A stretch of 64,000 nt of DNA from Hufsiella arboris (GTDB lineage: Bacteria > Bacteroidota > Bacteroidia > Sphingobacteriales > Sphingobacteriaceae). Position numbers and translations under genes: made by a program. Shown here in pieces: positions 54,571 through 63,262 of this stretch. A model generated the notes under the pieces. It ran no database searches and was not told the DNA's origin. It worked only from the letters and a program-made list of their open reading frames with translations. Every line of letters begins with the position of its first letter. The first letter of the stretch is position 1. The stretch spans positions 1 to 64,000 of the forward strand of contig NZ_WVHT01000001.1 in the NCBI RefSeq assembly GCF_009834875.1, given 5' to 3'.

Positions 54571-56460
54571 CTATTTATTCATGTTGTCTGAAAGGAACTT
54601 TTCAAGCTTCCGGTAAAATTCCTCGCGGTTTTCCTGGTTGTTGAAAATATGTCCCTCGTTCTCTTTAAGAATGTACGTAATAGGAACACCTTTCTTTTTT
54701 AACTCTTTAACAAATTGATTTGTTTCATTCACGTTAGCGCGCGGATCTTTTGCTCCCTGCGCCAATAGTACCGGAACATTAATTTTATCCGTATGAAATA
54801 CAGGGGAATAGGTCCTGAAGTAATCGGCATCTTTTTCGGGATTCCCGACCATCTCATAAAACATTTGCAGGTAAGGTTTATAATAAGGGGGAATGCCCTT
54901 TATATAAGTAAACATATTAGTAATACCCGAATATGAAGCGCCGCAGGAATATAAACCGGGTTGAAAACACAGGCCGGATAATGCCGCATAGCCTCCAAAT
55001 CCAGAACCATAAACTGCTATTCTTTTAGGATTAGCAATATCCTGGCTGATGAGCCATTTTACGCCATCCGTGATGTCATTCTGAATGGTTGTACCCCAGC
55101 TTTTGAAACCTGATTTCCAAAAGTTTTTCCCATACCCGGTTGAACCACGATAATTAATTTGAAAGACGGCGTAACCCCTGTTTGCCAGGAATTGCACTTC
55201 GGAATTGTATCCCCAGGAAGTGCGAGAAGCAGGGCCGCCATGCGGAATTACCACAACCGGCAGGTTTTTGCCATCAGAGGATTTTGGTAGCGTCAAATAA
55301 CCGTTTATGATTAGACCGTCGCGTGATGTAAATTGCACCGGCTTCATTTCACTCATTTCACTTTCCGGGAGTGAAGGATTCACGTCGCTTAGCTTTACGA
55401 GGTTCTTATCGTTCAATGTATACTTATAGTAAGCTCCGGGAGTTTTGTCATTAAATGTTCTGACAATTAGCTTGCGATCAGTTGAGTCGCGTGATACTAT
55501 TCGCACCTCTGAGCCCGGAAGTTTAGCTTCAAGGTCCTGAAAAATAGCTTTAACGCTATCGTCAAGGTAGTGGCGCTGTTTTTTGAAATTCTCATAAACG
55601 GCGTAAGTAACCTTCATTAGTTTCGACGAATAAGAGCCTTCAGAAACATCCACGTCTTTATGGCTGAATAATGTTCTTTCTTCCTTACCCGTTTTGCAAT
55701 TGAACTGGACTAAAGCCGTTTTATCGCGATTCTGATTAGACAAGGCGTAAATACACGCACGGTCTTTGTCGGAAAAACAGAAGCCAATAGGTGCAATCGA
55801 TGTTTTAAAATTGTTGGTTAAAACCGGCGAAAACTTTTTGGTCTCGTCCAGCCTGAAAAGTAACGTTTCATTAACCCCGTCGCTGGCCTCCGCTAAGCGG
55901 ATTTTTCCTTTTTCATCCGCATACCATTCAGTGATATTACCAGGATTTTTGGCGGCTTGTTTAAGTTTATAGGTTTTAATATCGAGCCGGTAAACATCAA
56001 ACAAGGATGAATCTCTGATATTTAACGCGATAAGAAGTTGATTGTCAATAACACGGTAATTGTTTAAGATCTTGATCTTATAATCGCCCTGGGGCATAAA
56101 GTCCATGAGCGACGCAGTATTTTTGTCAACGGCGTATAGCCGCACATTTTCTTTACCCGCGCGATCCTTCATATAAAACAGTTTATCGTTATCCACCCAA
56201 AAGTAAGAAGCAATATTACGATCTGTTTCATTAGTAAGCCGGCAGGTTTTGCCAGCAGAATCCTGCACATAAATATTTAACCTGTTGTTATAGGGCTGTA
56301 AATATGAAATGCATTTTCCATCGGGCGATATCAAAAATGACGTTTTTACGGGATTACGAAAGAATACCTCCAGCGGGACACGCTTAGCCCTCTCAGGCCG
56401 GCGGCATCCAACAAAAGCCATTAAAAGTATAATCCCGTAAATCGGTTTTATGTTAAACAT
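54571..56460 (-). CDS. S9 prolyl-oligopeptidase-like lipoprotein lacking the nucleophilic Ser
   Basis: The 629-residue protein has a lipobox (AFVGC, Cys19), a beta-propeller-like region (about 35-365) and an alpha/beta hydrolase domain (about 375-629) of the S9 family ('VVVIPHGGPASRTSWGYNS', 'FQINYRGSTGYGKNF'). In active members the nucleophile elbow reads GxSxGG; here the genomic codons give G485-S-G-F-G-G490, so Gly487 occupies the Ser position. The Asp572 (AKDPR) and His604 (NEGH) of the triad are kept. It is the first gene of the operon with a histidine kinase and response regulator. It may be an inactive binding or sensing protein, or use another residue. Confidence 0.88.
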   Translation of the reverse strand: MFNIKPIYGIILLMAFVGCRRPERAKRVPLEVFFRNPVKTSFLISPDGKCISYLQPYNNRLNIYVQDSAGKTCRLTNETDRNIASYFWVDNDKLFYMKDRAGKENVRLYAVDKNTASLMDFMPQGDYKIKILNNYRVIDNQLLIALNIRDSSLFDVYRLDIKTYKLKQAAKNPGNITEWYADEKGKIRLAEASDGVNETLLFRLDETKKFSPVLTNNFKTSIAPIGFCFSDKDRACIYALSNQNRDKTALVQFNCKTGKEERTLFSHKDVDVSEGSYSSKLMKVTYAVYENFKKQRHYLDDSVKAIFQDLEAKLPGSEVRIVSRDSTDRKLIVRTFNDKTPGAYYKYTLNDKNLVKLSDVNPSLPESEMSEMKPVQFTSRDGLIINGYLTLPKSSDGKNLPVVVIPHGGPASRTSWGYNSEVQFLANRGYAVFQINYRGSTGYGKNFWKSGFKSWGTTIQNDITDGVKWLISQDIANPKRIAVYGSGFGGYAALSGLCFQPGLYSCGASYSGITNMFTYIKGIPPYYKPYLQMFYEMVGNPEKDADYFRTYSPVFHTDKINVPVLLAQGAKDPRANVNETNQFVKELKKKGVPITYILKENEGHIFNNQENREEFYRKLEKFLSDNMNK

Positions 56461-56606
56461 TGATAGGTAATAGTTCTGAAACTTAACGTAATTATAATCT
56501 TTAAAAACTTATTAAAGCCGACAAAAACCTAATGCAACCACATTTTTACGTTAGATATTTATGCTTAAAGTGTTTAGCGCTTTAAATCTAATTGTTAATT
56601 TTAAAA

Positions 56607-58418
56607 GTGCGTTCGATATTGAAAATATTCATTTTTTTGGTCAGCAGCTTTTTGGCTGCGTCAAGTTTTGCGCAATCCGAAACCGAAGCCTTATTGGCAA
56701 GGCAGTATTACCAAAATGGCGATTACGACAAAGCGTCGGTTGCTTACAAAAAACTCTTCAGTCAAAACCCGGAATTGTTTTATGACGGCTATTTCAACAC
56801 ACTTTTAAAGCAGCGCAATTATTCGGAGGCCGAAAAAGTTGTAAAAAAGCTCTATAAAGAATCACCTGATAACTATTCCTATGGTGTTGACATCGGACGG
56901 GTAACTGCGGAACAGGGCCAGGAACAAAAGGCTGCCGAATGGTATAATAATCTGATTACTGCCTTACCGAAAAATGAAACCGCGATAAGAAACCTTGCAA
57001 CAGAATTTTACAGGGCCGAACTTTACGATTATTCGATTAAAACTTTTCTCTACGGGCGGCGGCTGATAAAAGACGAAAAGGCATTTGCCTTTGATCTGAT
57101 CTCGCTGTACCGTTTCCAGAAAAACAAGTCTTTGCTTGTACAGGAATACCTGAATGTCATTGAAGATAACCCTCAGGTTCAAACACAAGCCCTTAATATT
57201 CTTTCTTCGGTATTTGAAGACCGCGCAGATTACGATTCATTTAAAATAGCGTTGTTAAAACGATTACAAAAAGATCCGCAAAGCATTCCCCTAACCGAAA
57301 TGCTGCAATGGCAATATATGCAGCAAAAAGAATATGATCTGGCATTACGCCAGTCGATAGCACTTGATAAGCGGCTAAGAGAAAATGGCGAGCGGATCTA
57401 TGAGTTATCATTTACGCTTATTTCGAATAAGGCCTATACTACCGCTATTGACGGATTGCAATATCTTATTGAAATGGGCAAGGACAGTCAATATTATATC
57501 CCGGCGAAAATTCAGTTGTTGAATGCAAAAAATCAAATGCTGACGAGCGGCAAATTTGCTCAAGGCGATATCATACAACTTGAAACGGACTATAAAAATT
57601 TGCTTGCCGAATTTGGAAAAAGCAGCAGCACCGTTTTTGCCATGCGACAACTGGCCAGTTTACAGGCTTTTTATCTTAACAAACCCAAAGAAGCTGAAGC
57701 ACTCCTGGAAGAGGCCGTTAAAATGGTTCGCATCACACCTTCTGTCATCGGCCAAACAAAACTCGAATTGGGCGATATTTACATTTTGACCGGCGAGCTT
57801 TGGGAGTCATCGTTGGTTTACGGGCAGGTGGAAAAGCAGTTTGCCGACGAACCAACCGGCCAGGAAGCGAAGTTCCGCAACGCGCGTCTTTCTTATTATC
57901 AGGGCGACTTTAGTTGGGCCAAAGCACAGCTAGACGTATTAAAAAGTTCCACATCCCAATTGATAGCAAACGATGCCCTAAATCTAAGTTTATTGATTTC
58001 TGAGAACTCGGACACGCAGGCAGATAGCAATGCGTTGAAAATGTATTCAAGAGCGGACATGGCGATCTTCAAAAACAAGCTACCCGAGGCAATCACCATT
58101 TTGGACAGCATAGACAAGCAGTTTCCGGGCAATTCCTTAGTTGATGATATTTTAATGTCGAAAGCTAAAATATTAATCAAGCAGGCAAACTGGCAACAAG
58201 CGGCCGTTCAGTTACAACAGATCATTGCAAACTACAGTTATGATCTGTGGGCCGATGACGCTGTTTTCACGCTCGCCGATCTGTACGAGAATCAGCTTAA
58301 CGATCCGGCAAAAGCAAAGGAATTATATCAGAAAATCATTACAGACTATCCGGGCAGTATGTTTATCAGCGAAGCCCGTAAAAGATTCCGCAACCTTCGC
58401 GGTGATAATATTGGATAG
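56607..58418 (+). CDS. Secreted tetratricopeptide repeat protein
   Basis: The 603-residue protein has a signal peptide (to about 'AASSFAQ') and at least ten TPR-like units, e.g. 'YYQNGDYDKASVAYKKLF', 'LGDIYILTGELWESSLVYGQ' and 'LADLYENQLNDPAKAKELYQ'. It would be a periplasmic scaffold. No ATG is available; GTG at 56607 begins the signal peptide cleanly (MRSILKIF...), while an in-frame TTG at 56592 would add five residues. It diverges from the S9-like operon and precedes the DUF4286 and rfbC genes. Confidence 0.85.
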   Translation: MRSILKIFIFLVSSFLAASSFAQSETEALLARQYYQNGDYDKASVAYKKLFSQNPELFYDGYFNTLLKQRNYSEAEKVVKKLYKESPDNYSYGVDIGRVTAEQGQEQKAAEWYNNLITALPKNETAIRNLATEFYRAELYDYSIKTFLYGRRLIKDEKAFAFDLISLYRFQKNKSLLVQEYLNVIEDNPQVQTQALNILSSVFEDRADYDSFKIALLKRLQKDPQSIPLTEMLQWQYMQQKEYDLALRQSIALDKRLRENGERIYELSFTLISNKAYTTAIDGLQYLIEMGKDSQYYIPAKIQLLNAKNQMLTSGKFAQGDIIQLETDYKNLLAEFGKSSSTVFAMRQLASLQAFYLNKPKEAEALLEEAVKMVRITPSVIGQTKLELGDIYILTGELWESSLVYGQVEKQFADEPTGQEAKFRNARLSYYQGDFSWAKAQLDVLKSSTSQLIANDALNLSLLISENSDTQADSNALKMYSRADMAIFKNKLPEAITILDSIDKQFPGNSLVDDILMSKAKILIKQANWQQAAVQLQQIIANYSYDLWADDAVFTLADLYENQLNDPAKAKELYQKIITDYPGSMFISEARKRFRNLRGDNIG

Positions 58419-58449
58419 AAAGTAACGTATCTATTAGTAAATTCGCCGC

Positions 58450-58758
58450 ATGTTTTTGTACAACATCACAGTAATCGTCGATTACGATATCGAGTCCCAA
58501 TGGCTTACATGGATAAATAATGAGCACCTGCCTGCTGTTATGGATTTGGGCTTTGTAACATCAAACCGGCTGCTTAAGGTTCTCAATTCGCCAAACGAAG
58601 GTATTACCTATTGTATTCAGTTTGTTTTTGAAACCCATGAAGCGTACGAATCGTATGTAACTCTTCACGAAAAAAATCTTATGCAGGCGCATGCGGACCT
58701 TTTCACCAACAAGCACGTGCTGTTTACTACATTAATGGAATACATAAATTACGAATGA
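58450..58758 (+). CDS. DUF4286 family protein
   Basis: The 102-residue protein is a small soluble alpha/beta (ferredoxin-like) domain of DUF4286, recognised from 'MFLYNITVIVDYDIESQWL' and 'CIQFVFETHEAYESYV'. It has no signal peptide. Function is unknown. Its stop overlaps the rfbC start (ATGA at 58755-58758), so it is translated with the epimerase gene. Confidence 0.88.
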   Translation: MFLYNITVIVDYDIESQWLTWINNEHLPAVMDLGFVTSNRLLKVLNSPNEGITYCIQFVFETHEAYESYVTLHEKNLMQAHADLFTNKHVLFTTLMEYINYE

Positions 58759-59303
58759 ATTTTTTAGAAACTCCTATTAAAGATCTGCTTATAATCGAGC
58801 CTAAGATCTGGAAAGATGATCGCGGCTATTTTTACGAAAGTTATAACAAAAAGCTATTTCAGGAAGCCGGCATTGAAGCCAATTTCGTACAGGACAATCA
58901 GTCATTTTCGCAAAAAGGCACTTTAAGAGGATTACATGCACAGGCAAATCCATTTGCGCAGGGAAAACTGGTTCGGGTTATCCAGGGAAAGGTAATTGAC
59001 GTTGCTGTTGATATCCGAAAAAATTCGCCGACCTACGGACAGCATTTCAGCGTTGAACTAAGTGGTGATAACTTTAAAATGTTTTGGGTGCCGCCTGGCT
59101 TTCTGCACGGATTTGTAACTCTTGAAGACAATACAATTTTTACCTATAAGGTGACAAATCTGTACGATAAAGCATCAGAAATTGGCGTTTTATGGAACGA
59201 CACCGACTTAAATATCGATTGGGGAATAGCGCTTGATGAAGTGATTTTATCCGAAAAAGATAAATTGCTTTCCCGCTTTGCAGACCTGAAAAGTCCGTTT
59301 TAA
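58755..59303 (+). CDS. rfbC: dTDP-4-dehydrorhamnose 3,5-epimerase
   Basis: This cupin-fold epimerase converts dTDP-4-keto-6-deoxyglucose toward dTDP-L-rhamnose. The 182 residues show 'FVQDNQSFSQKGTLRGLHAQ' with the catalytic-base His in RGLHAQ, and 'FWVPPGFLHGFVTLEDNT' with the general-acid Tyr region 'FTYKVTNLY' after it. The other rhamnose genes (rfbA, B, D) are not in this window. It ends at a strong bidirectional terminator. Confidence 0.95.
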   Translation: MNFLETPIKDLLIIEPKIWKDDRGYFYESYNKKLFQEAGIEANFVQDNQSFSQKGTLRGLHAQANPFAQGKLVRVIQGKVIDVAVDIRKNSPTYGQHFSVELSGDNFKMFWVPPGFLHGFVTLEDNTIFTYKVTNLYDKASEIGVLWNDTDLNIDWGIALDEVILSEKDKLLSRFADLKSPF

Positions 59304-59339
59304 AAAAGAAGGGGTATCAACATGATATCCCTTCTTTTT
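59303..59339. terminator. Bidirectional terminator between rfbC and the OmpA-like gene
   Basis: AAAAAGAAGGGGTATCA (59303-59319) pairs with TGATATCCCTTCTTTTT (59323-59339) over 17 positions with one G-U and a 3-base loop, with A-run and T-run at the ends. Confidence 0.9.
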
Positions 59340-59341
59340 AT

Positions 59342-60181
59342 TTATTTAATGAGGTTATAAAGTTCATCGAGCTTGGGCGATAAAACAATCTCTATACGCC
59401 GGTTATGGCTCCTCGCTTCCGCATTGCCAGCTTTATCTATTGGCTGATACTGACCTTTTCCAGTAGCTGTTAAACGCTCTGCAGGAACTTTCTGCTCGTC
59501 CGTCAAAAATCTGACTACTGATGTAGCACGAAGAACGCTCAAATCCCAATTGTCCTTAATTTGGCCAAGATTTAGCACACGCTGATTGTCGGTGTGTCCT
59601 TCTACCGCGATGTTGATATCTGGCTGTGTTTTTAACACCTTCGCTAATTCTGTCAGTGCCTGTTTTCCTTTTTCATCGATAATAATGCTTCCAGTATCAA
59701 ATAACAGCTTATCGGTCAATGATACATAAACTTTTCCATTACGGATATCGACGCTTAAGCCGCTTTTCTGAAAGCCCAGTAAGGCCTGCTGCAGCTTTTC
59801 CTTTAAGGCATTCGTTGCCTCATCACGTTTGCGTAGTATATCTTCTACTTCTTTCAATCTCGCTTCGCGTGCTTTCAAATTGTCCGACAGCTTGTTAATC
59901 TCAGATGAACTGTTCTTTCGAAGCGAACTGTAATTTTTGTCAAGCCCCGTAATTTTGTCTGTCAGATCGGCTATCCGCGAATTAAGGCGGGCAGTATCTG
60001 CACGCAACTTTTCAATTTCGTCCTCCAGGCTTCCAATTTTCAAGGTCGCTTTATCAAGACTTGTCCCCAGCGAGTCCTTTTGAGCTAACAATGCATTATA
60101 CTTTTTAGTCGAAAGAACAATACAGGAATTTAAAGAGGCAATAACAAACAAGAGGGGAATAAAAAAAAACTTATTCATCAT
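59342..60181 (-). CDS. OmpA-family lipoprotein with coiled coil
   Basis: The 279-residue protein has a lipobox (SLNSC, Cys20), a coiled coil of about 100 residues rich in Lys, Asp, Leu and Ser (about 30-135), then a C-terminal OmpA-like peptidoglycan-binding domain: 'KLLFDTGSIIIDEKGKQAL', 'IAVEGHTDNQRV' and 'SHNRRIEIVLSP'. It probably tethers the outer membrane to the peptidoglycan. Met1 or Met2 may be the start. It is separated from the DUF2461 gene by 27 bp. Confidence 0.93.
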   Translation of the reverse strand: MMNKFFFIPLLFVIASLNSCIVLSTKKYNALLAQKDSLGTSLDKATLKIGSLEDEIEKLRADTARLNSRIADLTDKITGLDKNYSSLRKNSSSEINKLSDNLKAREARLKEVEDILRKRDEATNALKEKLQQALLGFQKSGLSVDIRNGKVYVSLTDKLLFDTGSIIIDEKGKQALTELAKVLKTQPDINIAVEGHTDNQRVLNLGQIKDNWDLSVLRATSVVRFLTDEQKVPAERLTATGKGQYQPIDKAGNAEARSHNRRIEIVLSPKLDELYNLIK

Positions 60182-60208
60182 ACAAGGTTAGGTTTGGAAT
60201 AACACGCC

Positions 60209-60871
60209 TCAGGCTGTGGCGTTGTGTAAAAATAGCATAAATGGCTGCACGCTTTCAAATACTGAAGAAAGATGTTGTTCAAATTTTTTATTTTGAAACA
60301 TTTCTTCCTTTATTTCATGAAGTACGATGAAGCTTTTAAGTTTCAAGAATTCTATGTGTGAGTGATCAACAGGATATCCTTTTGGCATCGTCTTAAGCTT
60401 ATCCTCCGTGGATAATGTACCGTAATATTTTTTAAACAACGGTTTGTTGATGATCTCGTCGAAATCAGAGCCGTTATAATCGATTTCCTGGCGTATTGCT
60501 TTCAATCTATCGGTAGGCGGTTGCCAATCTCCGGCAGCGATAAATGAATTTCCCGGTTGCACCTGGATATAATAGGAAGCGCCATCAAAGCTTTTGCCCT
60601 TGGGTGATATACCGATGCCGAAGTTATTTTTGTAAGGAGTTTTATCTTTACTGAACCTGATGTCGCGATAGATCCTGAAAACCGACTTAGCAGGATCAAG
60701 ATCTGCAGGAATGACAGGATCAATTTTTGAAAGGACGCGGATTAGCGAGCTGGCAAAATCCTCTACATTTTGCTTTGCGTCTTCGTATGACGGCTTATTT
60801 TCCGCGAACCACTCACGGTTATTATTTTCGGCGAGCAGCCGTAAAAATTCGAAAGTACTTTTTGAAATCAT
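60209..60871 (-). CDS. DUF2461 family protein
   Basis: The 220-residue soluble protein carries the DUF2461 features 'LAENNNREWFAENKPSYE' (the N-terminal NNxxWF pattern) and 'RIYRDIRFSKDKTPYKNNFG' (about residues 66-85). The family has no established function. Its ATG overlaps the stop of the DUF983 gene by four bases (ATGA), so it is the last translated gene of the cytochrome oxidase operon. Confidence 0.92.
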   Translation of the reverse strand: MISKSTFEFLRLLAENNNREWFAENKPSYEDAKQNVEDFASSLIRVLSKIDPVIPADLDPAKSVFRIYRDIRFSKDKTPYKNNFGIGISPKGKSFDGASYYIQVQPGNSFIAAGDWQPPTDRLKAIRQEIDYNGSDFDEIINKPLFKKYYGTLSTEDKLKTMPKGYPVDHSHIEFLKLKSFIVLHEIKEEMFQNKKFEQHLSSVFESVQPFMLFLHNATA

Positions 60872-61260
60872 TCAGTATCGTAAGCAGCATTGTAATGAAC
60901 TTTTGGCGACAACAAATGTAAAAGCAACACCCTGGAGTATCGGTAGTTAAACGGCGCCAGCACAATACTCCCCCCAATTACCGTCGCTATATAAAGCCAA
61001 AAATTATCAAAATCTATTTTACCGGATAAAACATAAGTAGCCACACCAAGGGTCACCATTTCGGCAACGTTAAGCGCATAACTTACATACATCGCAGCGT
61101 AAAAGTATCCGGGTTCGATTTCATAACGCAAGCCGCAATGCGGACAATGCTCATGCATATGCTGGACTTTAAAACCGTACATCGAGGTAGCGAACAGATC
61201 GCCGCGCCTGCAACGGGGGCACTTAGCATGTAAAATTGCGTTGAATTTGGTAGTTGCCAT
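60868..61260 (-). CDS. DUF983 membrane protein with zinc-ribbon
   Basis: The 130-residue protein has two CxxC pairs, 'CPRCRRG' (about 14-17) and 'CPHCG' (about 39-42), probably one zinc ribbon, followed by two membrane helices (about 55-80 and 88-108). It matches DUF983, often found near cytochrome oxidase genes. Here it lies five bases after the small CxxC membrane protein gene and overlaps the DUF2461 gene. Confidence 0.9.
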   Translation of the reverse strand: MATTKFNAILHAKCPRCRRGDLFATSMYGFKVQHMHEHCPHCGLRYEIEPGYFYAAMYVSYALNVAEMVTLGVATYVLSGKIDFDNFWLYIATVIGGSIVLAPFNYRYSRVLLLHLLSPKVHYNAAYDTE

Positions 61261-61265
61261 TAGGA

Positions 61266-61535
61266 TTAGTTTAAGTTGATCTTCTCCGGTTTAATGTCAA
61301 TATTTACGTTTTTGCGACGATATTTTTTGTACCAGAGATAGCCAACTACTCCAACAGCAATATATGGAGCTGCAAGCAGTAAAAGAACTCCGTCGTTCAA
61401 TCCCCTGCCCTCTGTGTTCCCGTTAGCAACGGAAGCATCTGCATTTAATGTACACATAGCACATTGAGCCTGCAGCCTGTGCTGTGAAAAAGCAGTTAAT
61501 CCTACGAGCAAAATCAAAATTCTCAGTGCTTTCAT
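61266..61535 (-). CDS. Small secreted/membrane protein with CxxC
   Basis: The 89-residue protein has a signal peptide (to about LQAQ, residue 24), then CAMC directly at the mature N-terminus, a Gly-rich polar stretch and one membrane helix (about 50-68), ending in a basic cytoplasmic tail (KKYRRKNVN). Its place inside a cytochrome oxidase operon suggests a role in assembly or copper handling, but that is inference. Confidence 0.8.
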   Translation of the reverse strand: MKALRILILLVGLTAFSQHRLQAQCAMCTLNADASVANGNTEGRGLNDGVLLLLAAPYIAVGVVGYLWYKKYRRKNVNIDIKPEKINLN

Positions 61536-61591
61536 AATGCAAAGATAACGCCGATTGTCAAGAGTTTAACTCTTAATTTCGGTTAAATTGA

Positions 61592-62164
61592 CTAGAAATT
61601 ATAGTACGGAGAAATCATCAGGTATACGATAACTCCGGTAACGGTTACATATAACCAGATCGGAAAACTCCACCTAACCAGCTTCCTATGCTTCTCAACC
61701 TGCATTTGTAATCCGCGATAGAAACTTAATAATATTAACGGCAAAACTCCGGCTGCAAGTACGATATGGGTTATTAAAATAACGTAGTAAATGTACCGGA
61801 TCGAACCGGCCACTGCGATTTCCTGTGCTGAAAGCTCACCATTATGATCTAAGTCGCCATAACGGGTTTCAGGCGCCAGGTAGTGAAACAAAATATAGGA
61901 AATCAGAAAAAGCGAGGAAAGAAAAAACGTAATAACGTTGATCCGCTTATGAACCGTAATGTTTTTCTGTTTAATAAAGTAAAGTGACACCAGCAACAAT
62001 ACGCTGCAAGTTCCATTGATAATAGCGTTGAGCTTTGGAAGAAAAAATGTAAATGACGGCAGGACCGTTGGCGCAGGTATAACTTTCCTGTTAAGTATCA
62101 CAACCACTAAAAAAACTACAATTGAGATAATAGTTACGAGCCTGAATATGAGTTTATCGTTCAT
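61592..62164 (-). CDS. DUF420 membrane protein
   Basis: The 190-residue protein has five hydrophobic segments (about 7-25, 38-63, 77-96, 123-149 and 167-188) and conserved His residues in the second half (LFHYLAPETRYG, ITHIVLAAG). This fits DUF420, a family linked to cytochrome c oxidase biogenesis. It lies between the SCO gene and the small CxxC protein gene in the same operon. Its precise function is not known. Confidence 0.88.
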   Translation of the reverse strand: MNDKLIFRLVTIISIVVFLVVVILNRKVIPAPTVLPSFTFFLPKLNAIINGTCSVLLLVSLYFIKQKNITVHKRINVITFFLSSLFLISYILFHYLAPETRYGDLDHNGELSAQEIAVAGSIRYIYYVILITHIVLAAGVLPLILLSFYRGLQMQVEKHRKLVRWSFPIWLYVTVTGVIVYLMISPYYNF

Positions 62165-62186
62165 GCGTTTAATAAAACACCAGGAA

Positions 62187-62900
62187 TTACCTGATAGTTA
62201 CCGGTTCCTTTATATTCCGAAGCTCTTCGGCGATAAGGACCTTAATTTCATCTGTAAGTTTGTCAACCTGTTCAGGAAGATTCGAATCATAATAACCGCG
62301 AATCCTTCGTTTCGGGTCGATTAGTACCAGCATCGGTGAATGAATAATATTATTTTCCGTAAGAGTGTCTTTTACAGCATCAAGCAAAAAGTCATCTTTG
62401 GCCAACGAATAGATAAGTGACTTGTCGCCCGTTACAAAATCCCATTTACCGGCCTTCGCCTGATAACTATCAGCGTATTTTTTTAAGACGGCTGGCGAAT
62501 CATAGTCGGGGTCGACGCTGATTGACAAAAAAGTAAGTAAATGATTACGGCTGTAAGTATCTACAACGCGTTTAAGTTGCTGGTTCATGTTACGGCAAAA
62601 CGACGGACAACGGGTGTAAAAGAAATTTACAACAGTAATCTTACTCGTGTCTGCCGCAAATTTCAGCTGGTTGCCTGCTTGATTAGTCAGCTGAAATTCG
62701 CGTACCTGGTGGTAAATGGTGTCAGACACAAGCTTGCCTCGGACTTTATGAAACGTTGGCGCAACTTTTTTCGGACCGAAATAGCTTAACGGCCTGTACC
62801 TATTTTTACCCTTTTCGGTTAGTAAATAATAACAAAATCCTGGCAGCGCTAAAACGACAACCAGGATCACTAATTTTTTTAATGAAAATTTTTGTTTCAT
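62187..62900 (-). CDS. SCO1/SenC family copper protein
   Basis: It delivers copper to the CuA site of cytochrome oxidase or reduces it. The 237-residue protein has a single N-terminal anchor (about 7-27) and a thioredoxin-like domain with the copper motif CPSFC (FFYTRCPSFCRN) and a distal His in 'IIHSPMLVLID'. Both copper ligand sets are intact. Its start overlaps the subunit IV stop (TAATG), and DUF420 follows. Confidence 0.93.
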   Translation of the reverse strand: MKQKFSLKKLVILVVVLALPGFCYYLLTEKGKNRYRPLSYFGPKKVAPTFHKVRGKLVSDTIYHQVREFQLTNQAGNQLKFAADTSKITVVNFFYTRCPSFCRNMNQQLKRVVDTYSRNHLLTFLSISVDPDYDSPAVLKKYADSYQAKAGKWDFVTGDKSLIYSLAKDDFLLDAVKDTLTENNIIHSPMLVLIDPKRRIRGYYDSNLPEQVDKLTDEIKVLIAEELRNIKEPVTIR

Positions 62901-63253
62901 TAATTCGCCATATGTATATGCAAATATGACCCTTCGGTAAGTAGCAAAACGATAAAATAAACAATGAATATCAATGCAACAACAATTGACGTCTTGAATG
63001 CCACACGTTCAAATTTGAGGTGCATAAAATAAGCCACAATGTAAAATGCTTTCACAAGTGTTAAAATAATGTATGAAAAGTTACCAATTCCGTGATTCAA
63101 TATTCCTTTTGGCAACAAGTATAACGCAATAAAAAACTCTACCGCAGTAATTCCTAAAAGGATAAAAAATACTCTCCAAATTTTTGACTTCGTCATTGTC
63201 TCATGCTCTTCGGCATGAGCAGCATGATCTGTTGTATATTGTTCAGTAGCCAT
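62900..63253 (-). CDS. Cytochrome c oxidase subunit IV-type protein
   Basis: The 117-residue protein has a His- and Glu-rich N-terminus and three membrane helices (about 26-46, 58-78 and 87-107), as in prokaryotic subunit IV (CtaF/CoxD-like) of caa3-type oxidases. It follows subunit III by nine bases and is translationally coupled to the SCO gene. Such subunits aid assembly. Confidence 0.85.
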   Translation of the reverse strand: MATEQYTTDHAAHAEEHETMTKSKIWRVFFILLGITAVEFFIALYLLPKGILNHGIGNFSYIILTLVKAFYIVAYFMHLKFERVAFKTSIVVALIFIVYFIVLLLTEGSYLHIHMAN

Positions 63254-63262
63254 GTGGTCTGA

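Noticed and set aside
54571-56460. Ser486 as the nucleophile of the S9-like protein
   Set aside because: The elbow pattern needs small residues at -2 and +2 around the nucleophile; Ser486 would have Tyr484 and Phe488 there, and alignment with GxSxGG puts Gly487 at the active position.
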